Shown: one piece after another, positions 1 to 5,175 of the stretch | Layout: each line of letters starts with the position of its first letter | How positions within the stretch are numbered: the first letter of the stretch is position 1 | NCBI GenBank assembly: GCA_021792315.1 | Contig: JAJYUX010000085.1 | Location: 1 to 6,522, forward strand | DNA: 6,522 bases | Source: an archaeon | GTDB lineage: Archaea; Thermoproteota; Nitrososphaeria; Nitrososphaerales; CADDZS01 | Direction of reading: 5' to 3' | Position numbers and translations under genes: made by a program | The notes under the pieces: generated by a model | The model's database searches: none | Seen by the model: only the letters and a program-made list of their open reading frames with translations | What the model was told of the DNA's origin: nothing

Positions 1-1
1 G

Positions 2-499
2 CTCATAGAAAAATGCAAAGAACATGTGAGAAAAGGCTCAGAATCTGTTCAAAGAATGCTTCAGAAAGATTTTGTCCTAAATTGCTTTGGCCCGATGATA
101 CTCGTCGAAAATGAAGTGGAACGGCGCAAAGTTCTCACTGATTTGAAGGCATTCATAGCCCTTAACATGTTGCTTACGCCTGAAAAATGGCTCCTAGAAG
201 CAGGCGTGAAAGCTGATGTGATTGAAACTGTGAAAAAGAACTACGTGGCAGGCGCCCATCGAGATCTTGAGCTCGAAAAAGTGATAATCAAACGGATTGA
301 ACACGTTCTCACGGATGAAATCATGGATCTCTTTTGCATAATTGGCGACAAGAGATACATGAGCGGAAGGCTCGAGGAGTTATCCGGTTCTGGGATTCAA
401 AATGTAGTGATATGGATGCGAGGCACTAATAGCACTCAGAAAAAAGAAGTGCTCAAGCGCATCGCAGACAATCTGATCCCGAGCTTTGAATCCGTATGA
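2..499 (+). CDS. LLM-class flavin/F420-dependent oxidoreductase, C-terminal part (5' end outside window)
   Basis: The reading frame is open from the left edge to TGA at 497-499, so 165 C-terminal residues are visible and the start lies outside. A GTG at 26 lies inside the frame but is unlikely to be the true start, because the N-terminal half of the barrel would be missing. The last 60 residues follow the closing strand-helix of luciferase-like (bacterial luciferase/Mer/SsuD) TIM barrels: a hydrophobic strand (DLFCIIGD), an amphipathic helix with a Glu-Glu-Leu run, then a Gly-Ile-Gln plus VVIW strand. The same segment aligns by eye with residues near the end of the complete LLM gene at 1483-2487 (DEIMDLFCIIG versus PEIVDTFTISG). 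LLM enzymes use FMN or coenzyme F420 for hydride transfer or monooxygenation in the cytoplasm. Cofactor-contacting N-terminal residues are not visible, so cofactor and substrate are undetermined. It is followed after 1 nt by the TAXI-like gene, which suggests one operon. Confidence 0.78.
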   Translation, partial: LIEKCKEHVRKGSESVQRMLQKDFVLNCFGPMILVENEVERRKVLTDLKAFIALNMLLTPEKWLLEAGVKADVIETVKKNYVAGAHRDLELEKVIIKRIEHVLTDEIMDLFCIIGDKRYMSGRLEELSGSGIQNVVIWMRGTNSTQKKEVLKRIADNLIPSFESV

Positions 500-500
500 A

Positions 501-1454
501 ATGCAGGACACCATAGTTGTGGTATTCTTGCCCAAGAGTCTCACCTTTGTTTCGTGGAGGGAGGGCTCCACAACCTGGAAGGTGGGGCGATTATTACAGA
601 CCATTTGTCATAAGATCAACTTTGAAGTGGACATCTTCCCCAAAGTGGATTCGTCGGGTGGAGTCAGCCTGACAACATCGGTTGGTCGAGGGGATTACGA
701 TTTAGTTGCGACTTATCCTCATTCTGCTAGGTGGGCTTTTGATGGGGTTTTCACATATGCTGGTAACAAACTCGAAGAACTGCGCGCAGTAGCGTTCATT
801 GACAGGCCCAGCTGGGTTGTGATAGCTCTGGCACGCGACACACAACTCAAGAGCTTATCGCAAGTAAAGGAACAAAAGTACCCGCTGAAGGTCATAATTA
901 CAAGCAGAGATTCATTGACTGGGCCGGTAGACTCTGAATGCTTCTACGGGAACGGGTTATCGAAAAACGAGCTGGTTTCTTGGGGCGGTCAGGTTTACGA
1001 GATATTCAAAGATGTTGATCACACACAGGTGGGAGCTTTTCTGCGTGACAGAAAGGTTGATGCCATTGCAACTTATGGAGAACCTCTCCTTAGATTCTGG
1101 CAAGAAGCAAGTGTATGGCGCGATCTGAACTTTATTTCGCTGGAATCGAAAGTGATCAATACTGTCACCAGCAAGTATGGGGTTCAGAAGGGAGTAATTG
1201 AAGCTGGCACATTTCGAGGTCAAAACAATGATGTCTCCACAGTTGCTTATCCGGGATGGGTCATTGCATGTCACAAAGATTTTGACGAATCTGTTGCATA
1301 TCAATTGGCTGGTCTACTAGACACGAATTCGGAACTTCTTGCGTCGTCATCTGGAAGATTTGCCTTCAATGGATATTCTGCGTGCAAAAATACTGGTGTG
1401 CCACTTCACTTGGGAGCTCTCCGATACTACAAAGAAAGAAGATATATTTCCTGA
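501..1454 (+). CDS. TAXI-family (NMT1-like) solute-binding-type protein lacking a signal peptide
   Basis: This is a 317-residue protein of the TAXI (TRAP-associated extracytoplasmic immunogenic) periplasmic-binding-protein-II fold. Visible family hallmarks are a Gly-Ser-Thr-Thr-Trp segment after the first strand (usually GGTYY-like in the family), a Gly-Asp-Tyr-Asp-Leu-Val repeat-type segment, a 'DAIATYGEP' segment, and the C-terminal signature VPLHLGALRYYKE near residues 300-312, close to the family's PLHPGAxRYYxE ending. ATG 501 is chosen because it falls 1 nt after the upstream stop. TTG 486 is an in-frame alternative that would overlap the upstream gene by 14 nt. No clear Shine-Dalgarno motif is seen. 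The N-terminus (MQDTIVVVFLPKS) lacks a basic n-region and a long hydrophobic core, so the protein appears cytoplasmic. No TRAP membrane subunits occur in the window, so a transport role is doubtful. It may bind a substrate or product of the flanking LLM enzymes. The family call is fairly firm; the function is unknown. Confidence 0.8.
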   Translation: MQDTIVVVFLPKSLTFVSWREGSTTWKVGRLLQTICHKINFEVDIFPKVDSSGGVSLTTSVGRGDYDLVATYPHSARWAFDGVFTYAGNKLEELRAVAFIDRPSWVVIALARDTQLKSLSQVKEQKYPLKVIITSRDSLTGPVDSECFYGNGLSKNELVSWGGQVYEIFKDVDHTQVGAFLRDRKVDAIATYGEPLLRFWQEASVWRDLNFISLESKVINTVTSKYGVQKGVIEAGTFRGQNNDVSTVAYPGWVIACHKDFDESVAYQLAGLLDTNSELLASSSGRFAFNGYSACKNTGVPLHLGALRYYKERRYIS

Positions 1455-1482
1455 ACAAATTTCTCCATATGAATTAGGCACA

Positions 1483-2487
1483 GTGACATTTTTGGATTTC
1501 GGCTTTTCTCTGTATCCTGATACAACACATGGTTTCGTAAAATCTGTCGTTCGTGCCGAAAGTTTAGGCGCTGCCAGTTGTTTTATCGATGACTCTGGAA
1601 TGAAATTTGATCCGTTTGTCATGCTCACGACTGCTGCGTTAGAAACGAGTAGGATTCAGCTTGGTACGTGCACGACGAATCCGATCTCCAGACACCTAGG
1701 AGTGACTGCTCGTGCAATAGCAACTCTGAACGAAGTTTCTAACGGAAGAGCTCTTCTAGGAATAGCTAGAGGGGAGGGCTCACTAAAACCACTTGGAATG
1801 AATCCTATCTCTCCGCGAAGACTAGGCGACGCTACAATCCTATTGCGGAGACTTTTCGCTGGAGAATCGGTTGATAGTGCAGATGAGCAATTTCGATTGT
1901 CTCAGGCAAAGCTGACGTATGGAACGCAGAAGAGAGTTCCAGTCTACATCGCTGCCACAGGTCCAACAATGCTGAAGATTGCCGGAAGTGTGGCAGATGG
2001 AGTAATCATTTCAGTTGGATCTGATCCGCGTTCAATTCGCTTTGCGATTGAAGAGGTAAGGTCAGGAGCGAAAGAAGCAAGACGCGATCCAAATTCTGTT
2101 CGCTTATTTGCATTCGTATTTTCATCGATTTCAGAAAGCCACGAGCAAGCTGTGGCAAATGCCAAACCAAAGGCACTGTGGTTCTTGCTACATGCAAACT
2201 ATCTCTGCGATTTTCTCAAGATTGACGACTCACAGTTTAAGACAATAGTTCCAGAAAGTGATAGACATCATTCGCTCAGCGATATACTAAGCTCGCGAAG
2301 AACCATCGCCGACGAAGTAGTATCGCCGGAAATCGTAGATACGTTCACAATCTCGGGAACAAAAAGTGAATGTGCTGAAAAGGCAAAACGAATTGCGGCC
2401 GAAGGAGTGGACAGAATCGTATGGTCAATAAGGGAAAACTGGGATTATGCTGCGGCGGCTGTTGCAAATTCGATAACGCCTGTTTAG
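1483..2487 (+). CDS. LLM-class flavin/F420-dependent oxidoreductase (Mer-like)
   Basis: This complete TIM-barrel LLM oxidoreductase has 334 residues, the usual family length of about 320-350. Residues 1-12 form the first strand (MTFLDFGFSLYP). Residues 61-76 carry GTCTTNPISRHLGVTA, the TNP/RHxxVTA motif typical of the F420-dependent methylenetetrahydromethanopterin reductase-like subgroup. Residues 82-97 hold the LxExSxGRxxLGIxRG segment that lies against the cofactor. The C-terminal end has the FTISG...ECAEKAKRIAAEGVDRIVW strand-helix-strand. GTG 1483 is chosen because it sits directly before strand 1, with a weak AGG at 1476-1478. ATG 1369 and TTG 1339 would overlap the TAXI gene by 86-116 nt and add residues that are only a shifted reading of its conserved end. 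It is likely cytoplasmic and a hydride-transfer or monooxygenase enzyme. It is a paralogue of the partial LLM gene at the left edge. Substrate and cofactor (F420 versus FMN) are not resolved. Confidence 0.9.
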   Translation: MTFLDFGFSLYPDTTHGFVKSVVRAESLGAASCFIDDSGMKFDPFVMLTTAALETSRIQLGTCTTNPISRHLGVTARAIATLNEVSNGRALLGIARGEGSLKPLGMNPISPRRLGDATILLRRLFAGESVDSADEQFRLSQAKLTYGTQKRVPVYIAATGPTMLKIAGSVADGVIISVGSDPRSIRFAIEEVRSGAKEARRDPNSVRLFAFVFSSISESHEQAVANAKPKALWFLLHANYLCDFLKIDDSQFKTIVPESDRHHSLSDILSSRRTIADEVVSPEIVDTFTISGTKSECAEKAKRIAAEGVDRIVWSIRENWDYAAAAVANSITPV

Positions 2488-2491
2488 TTAG

Positions 2492-2512
2492 GTCCCAAGT
2501 GTTTCTTTGGAC
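2492..2512. terminator. Weak imperfect hairpin in the convergent gap
   Basis: GTCCCAAG (2492-2499), a 5-nt loop and CTTTGGAC (2505-2512) form an 8-bp stem with one C/T mismatch, 4 nt after the LLM stop. It lies in the 52-nt gap between two converging genes, so it could end transcription from either side. There is no convincing T-tract, so the call is tentative. Confidence 0.3.
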
Positions 2513-2539
2513 TCGCACGGAGTGTAATAACTTAGCCGC

Positions 2540-3304
2540 CTATGGAACAGATTGTTCCCTTATGAGATCCCAGAGTTGGTTCACATAATCAATTGTATCA
2601 ATCGGTTTTCGTGGACGCTGGAGGTCTATCTTGATCTCAGCTTTGATTCTACCAGGCCTCTTTGACATGACTACCACCCTGTCGGACAGGTTTGCAGCTT
2701 CTTGCAAGCTGTGAGTGACAAGCACCACAGTCTTTGATGTCAATTCAAAGATCTTTATCAGCTCCTCGCCCATCAAGAGTCTAGTTTGTTCATCTAGTGC
2801 TCCAAATGGCTCGTCAAGAAGAAGAATTGGCGTGTCCATGCTGAGGCATCTCGCTATTGCTGCTCTTTGTTTCATGCCTCCGGACAGCTGGTGTGGATAA
2901 GAATCCTGAAAGCCGAGTAATCCGACCAGTTCAATGTATTTTTTTGAAATCTCCTTTCGTCGATTGCTAGGCAGTTTCCTTGCCTCTAAGCCAAGTTCCA
3001 CGTTTTTTTGTACGCTTCTCCACGGCAGCAGGCCTGGTTCTTGGAATGCCACTGCTATGTTTTCTGGCATGGGGCCTTTGACCTCTTTGCCTTCGACCTT
3101 TATTGTTCCCGAGCTTGGAGAAGAGAGTCCTGCAATCATTGAAAGAAGTGTAGACTTTCCACATCCACTCGGGCCAATGATTGTAAAGAATTCTTCGCGC
3201 TTCACATCAAAGCTGATTTGCGAAATTGCTTCAACAGCATTACCGTGACCCTGGTACTGCTTTGATACGTTTTGAACTTCGATTACCGAATCTCCAGTGC
3301 TCGT
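2540..3304 (-). CDS. NitT/TauT/SsuB-type ABC importer ATP-binding protein (non-canonical start proposed)
   Basis: This ATPase subunit energises the importer formed with the two permeases upstream. Numbered from a proposed ACG start at 3304 (254 residues), it shows VIEVQNVSKQY with the probable A-loop Tyr at 17, Walker A GPSGCGKST at 44-52, Q-loop AFQEPGLLPW around 86-95, signature LSGGMKQR at 140-147, Walker B ILLLDEP at 160-166, D-loop ALD, and the switch His at 198 (VTHSLQEA). The EPxLLPW and FGALDxxTR wording is typical of the nitrate/sulfonate/taurine family. The first ATG/GTG/TTG in frame is GTG 3205. It would give a 221-residue protein lacking the first strands and the A-loop, shorter than the usual 240-260. 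Upstream, the frame stays open and encodes a perfect family N-terminus back to the permease B TGA (3308-3310). ACG 3304 follows a GGAGG at 3314-3318. Function is certain; the start is not. Confidence 0.93.
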   Translation of the reverse strand, partial: TSTGDSVIEVQNVSKQYQGHGNAVEAISQISFDVKREEFFTIIGPSGCGKSTLLSMIAGLSSPSSGTIKVEGKEVKGPMPENIAVAFQEPGLLPWRSVQKNVELGLEARKLPSNRRKEISKKYIELVGLLGFQDSYPHQLSGGMKQRAAIARCLSMDTPILLLDEPFGALDEQTRLLMGEELIKIFELTSKTVVLVTHSLQEAANLSDRVVVMSKRPGRIKAEIKIDLQRPRKPIDTIDYVNQLWDLIREQSVP

Positions 3305-3307
3305 GTC

Positions 3308-4066
3308 TCAGCGCCTCCAGAAACTCAACCTAGACTCCACATTCAACAATACCACATTAATGATTATCATGACTATCGAAATTATGGTGACCACGAAGTA
3401 AAGATCGACAGAATTGAAAGAGTATGACAGATTATCAATGAGGTCACCAACGCCTATCGTGTTAAGCACTAGCTCTGCAACCAGCACACCTAGAACCACC
3501 TGAATCACAGCCTGTCTTAGTCCAGAAAAGACTGGTGGAACTACCCATGGGAATACAATCTTGGTATACTTTTGCACGCGACCTACTCCAAGCGCAGTCG
3601 ATACTGTCAGTAGATGTGCGTCAACTTCTCTGACACCTGTAACTGTATTGATTAAGATCACAAACAAGCCTGTGATACTTCCATATGCGATTGGCAGATT
3701 GACTCCGAACCCGAATAGTCTGATGAAGATAGGAAATAACGCGATCTTTGGAAGTGAATAGCCCCATACGATAAATGGTTCAAGGACGTTGTATGCATAG
3801 TTGCTTCTAGCAAGAACAAGTCCACCGAAGATACCGACTAGTGCAGCTATTGCATATGCGACAGCAATTTCATATGTTGTTGTCTTGAAATATCCTGTAT
3901 AGCTTGGAAGAAGAGCGAGAGTAGAGGGAGAGAATATCTGTAACGGAGAGGCGAGAAAGAGATGGCTGATGACATTAAATGTCCTAGTAAGTTGCCAGCC
4001 AAGAAGGAACAGAAACACGATGACTGCCTGAACAGTAGCGTTCTTGAGCCTACGATTCAATTTCAA
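3308..4066 (-). CDS. NitT/TauT/SsuC-type ABC importer permease, second subunit (permease B)
   Basis: This integral membrane permease has 252 residues. It has an N-terminal helix (about 13-27, VQAVIVFLFLLGWQL) and the family's 'ASP' segment after it (about 39-41). Core helices follow at about 66-86, 97-118, 124-142, 187-205 and 222-242. The cytoplasmic EAA loop, which docks on the ATPase, is at about 153-184, with ALGVGRVQKYTKIVFPWVVPP in place of the usual EAAxxxGxxxxxxxxxIxLPxxxP. The start is TTG 4066, overlapping the stop of permease A in a TTGA arrangement, with AAGG at 4071-4074 just upstream. A second in-frame TTG at 4060 is possible. The gene ends in TGA 3308-3310, after which the same frame continues into the ATPase. 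It probably pairs with permease A as a heterodimer. Confidence 0.93.
   Translation of the reverse strand: MKLNRRLKNATVQAVIVFLFLLGWQLTRTFNVISHLFLASPLQIFSPSTLALLPSYTGYFKTTTYEIAVAYAIAALVGIFGGLVLARSNYAYNVLEPFIVWGYSLPKIALFPIFIRLFGFGVNLPIAYGSITGLFVILINTVTGVREVDAHLLTVSTALGVGRVQKYTKIVFPWVVPPVFSGLRQAVIQVVLGVLVAELVLNTIGVGDLIDNLSYSFNSVDLYFVVTIISIVMIIINVVLLNVESRLSFWRR
3314..3318 (-). promoter_or_regulatory. Shine-Dalgarno-like GGAGG preceding the ATPase
   Basis: The - strand reads GGAGG within the last codons of permease B (Phe-Trp-Arg-Arg-stop), with 9 nt to ACG 3304. It matches the core of the anti-SD complement and is among the clearest ribosome-binding-like motifs in the window. It therefore argues that ATPase translation starts just after the permease stop rather than at GTG 3205, about 110 nt further on. 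Confidence 0.5.
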
Positions 4067-4827
4067 TATACCTTGAACTTGGACTCTCTGCGCTCAATGA
4101 GTATGAGTACTGCGTTGATAGCTGTAGCAATCCCAATGACTAGCAGAATGGCTGCAAACACGTTGCCGATATTTAACAGGTCCAGTTGGGTTACTATGAG
4201 CTGCCCGAGCCCACTTGTGGAAGCGATGTACTCGCCGGCTATGATTCCAGCGAATCCAAAACTGAATCCTAATCTGAGACCGCTAGTTATGTATGGCAAC
4301 GCAGAAGGAACGACAATCTTACGCAACAGATCAAGTCTGGAGAATCCTAATGATTGGCTGAGTCTCACGAAATCGCTGGGTATTTGCTTTGCACCGGCTG
4401 AGGTGTTTTCGAGTACAGCATATAACCCGACCACAACCCCGAATATCACCTTTGAAGTTATCCCAAGCCCGAAGATTAGATAGATGAGAGGATACAATAC
4501 GATCGAGGGAATGGAAAAGAAGGCAATCATCAACGGCATGACGGATTCTTGTGCGAACCGATTCCATCCTAGCAAGATGCCTGTTGGTATTCCTATTAGA
4601 GCAATACTAGCGAATGCGAGTGTGACTTCAACAACCGTTGCGTAAAGGCTCTTGTAGAACCCTATTATGCTACTATGGCCGGTGATCATCAGATACAGTG
4701 ATGTCACGCTGGCAAGAGGACTAGAAAAAACAAAACTGCTTATTATCCCATATTGAGAGAGGATCTGCCAAATCACAATCGCCGCTAATATCAAAGATAT
4801 GCGAGCCAGATTGTAGGATAGGCGCAT
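4063..4827 (-). CDS. NitT/TauT/SsuC-type ABC importer permease, first subunit (permease A)
   Basis: This integral membrane permease has 254 residues from ATG 4827, or 258 from GTG 4839. A first helix (about 9-25, ISLILAAIVIWQIL) is followed by the FSSP segment, then the BPD-type core helices. The EAA loop spans about 155-185 (SQSLGFSRLDLLRKIVVPSA, then LP and a Gly-Leu-Arg), followed by the family's 'AGEYIASTSGLGQLI' motif. ATG 4827 is preferred because a TATA-like box is centred about 27 nt upstream, which would put the transcript start at or next to the ATG (leaderless). GTG 4839 would then lie upstream of the mRNA start. It is the first gene of a three-gene unit (permease A, permease B, ATPase) and overlaps the next gene by 4 nt. 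The binding protein is divergent from it. The family is clear; the substrate is not determinable. Confidence 0.93.
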   Translation of the reverse strand: MRLSYNLARISLILAAIVIWQILSQYGIISSFVFSSPLASVTSLYLMITGHSSIIGFYKSLYATVVEVTLAFASIALIGIPTGILLGWNRFAQESVMPLMIAFFSIPSIVLYPLIYLIFGLGITSKVIFGVVVGLYAVLENTSAGAKQIPSDFVRLSQSLGFSRLDLLRKIVVPSALPYITSGLRLGFSFGFAGIIAGEYIASTSGLGQLIVTQLDLLNIGNVFAAILLVIGIATAINAVLILIERRESKFKVY

Positions 4828-4850
4828 CGGGAACCGCACCGCTTATGGCG

Positions 4851-4858
4851 TTATTAAA
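4851..4858 (-). promoter_or_regulatory. TATA-like box for the permease-ATPase operon
   Basis: The - strand reads TTTAATAA, centred at about 4854.5. That is roughly 27 nt before ATG 4827, the spacing archaeal TBP/TFB promoters use for transcription starts (about 25-27). This predicts a leaderless mRNA and decides the permease start. The preceding bases (ATCAGG) are not a strong purine-rich BRE. Confidence 0.55.
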
Positions 4859-4882
4859 CCTGATCTCGCTAAATCAAACCTG
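4856..4882 (-). repeat. CAGGTTT direct repeat, 20-bp spacing, at the permease promoter
   Basis: On the - strand CAGGTTT occurs at 4882-4876 and again at 4862-4856. The starts are exactly 20 nt apart, about two helical turns. The second copy overlaps the TATA-like box, so a regulator bound here could block TBP/TFB. An operator role is inferred. Confidence 0.35.
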
Positions 4883-4896
4883 GTTTTGGAATCAGG
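4859..4896. repeat. Nested inverted repeat upstream of the permease TATA box
   Basis: CCTGAT (4859-4864) is the reverse complement of ATCAGG (4891-4896). Between them AAACC-T-GGTTT forms a second short palindrome (4876-4886). The arms are short (6 and 5 bp), so chance is possible. The position, immediately next to the TATA-like box, is what makes it notable. Confidence 0.3.
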
Positions 4897-4997
4897 AGAA
4901 GAAAAGGAGTGGATTTTACGTTTGCTGGTTATTGGTTCGGCATAAGCTCAAGAAAAGTTCTGAATTTGATATGACTAGATAGTTAAGAAGAACGATA

Positions 4998-5016
4998 GCT
5001 CAGCAAAGTGCTTAGC
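4998..5016. repeat. Imperfect 19-bp dyad in the middle of the divergent region
   Basis: GCTCAGCA (4998-5005), AAG, TGCTTAGC (5009-5016) form an 8-bp inverted repeat with one mismatch. It lies roughly midway between the two opposed promoters. It could be a dimeric regulator site; a 3-nt loop and no T-tract argue against a terminator. Confidence 0.35.
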
Positions 5017-5146
5017 CTTCACAATTTGATTTCGTAGCTCTCACAGTGACAATGCTCATAAATTTCTGGCTCAAATCAAGTCATCAAAAAGTCTTGCTTT
5101 ACGGCTTTTCATCAAGGCATTAGAAATGTTCTCTGTTTAGTAACAC

Positions 5147-5154
5147 AAATATAA
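5147..5154 (+). promoter_or_regulatory. TATA-like box for the solute-binding protein gene
   Basis: AAATATAA is centred at about 5150.5, about 26 nt before ATG 5176. The predicted transcription start therefore coincides with the start codon, giving a leaderless mRNA. No Shine-Dalgarno motif is present upstream of the ATG, which agrees. Confidence 0.55.
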
Positions 5155-5175
5155 TTCAGTGATACTCTGCCCTGC

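Larger units (their letters stand above)
4840..5175. other. Divergent intergenic regulatory region
   Basis: This 336-nt stretch separates the permease/ATPase unit (leftward) from the binding protein (rightward). It contains a TATA-like box near each end, a CAGGTTT direct repeat and a nested inverted repeat at the permease side, and an imperfect dyad near the middle. No convincing small gene was found: the longest ATG frame on the + strand (5052-5123) encodes 23 residues with no visible support. Confidence 0.75.

Noticed and set aside
957..1304. 115-codon open frame on the - strand inside the TAXI gene
   Set aside because: It is antisense to a well-supported coding region and has no recognisable domain or own start signals.
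1369..1482. Longer N-terminus for the LLM gene from ATG 1369 (or TTG 1339)
   Set aside because: These residues are a shifted reading of the conserved TAXI C-terminus, while the LLM barrel starts at strand 1 right after GTG 1483.
3962..4483. 173-codon open frame on the + strand across the permease genes
   Set aside because: It is antisense to two clear permeases and rich in residues expected from reverse-reading hydrophobic codons.
4909..4974. 21-residue frame starting at GTG 4909 overlapping a purine-rich AAGGAG
   Set aside because: It is very short, the AAGGAG overlaps the start rather than preceding it, and nothing about the peptide is recognisable.
4963..5030. AATTTGAT occurring twice (4963 and 5023)
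   Set aside because: It is an eight-base AT-rich word, 60 nt apart, with no flanking similarity, so chance is likely.
5052..5123. 23-residue frame starting at ATG 5052 as an upstream leader peptide
   Set aside because: It lies upstream of the predicted transcription start of the binding protein, so it would not be on that mRNA; there is no Shine-Dalgarno motif.
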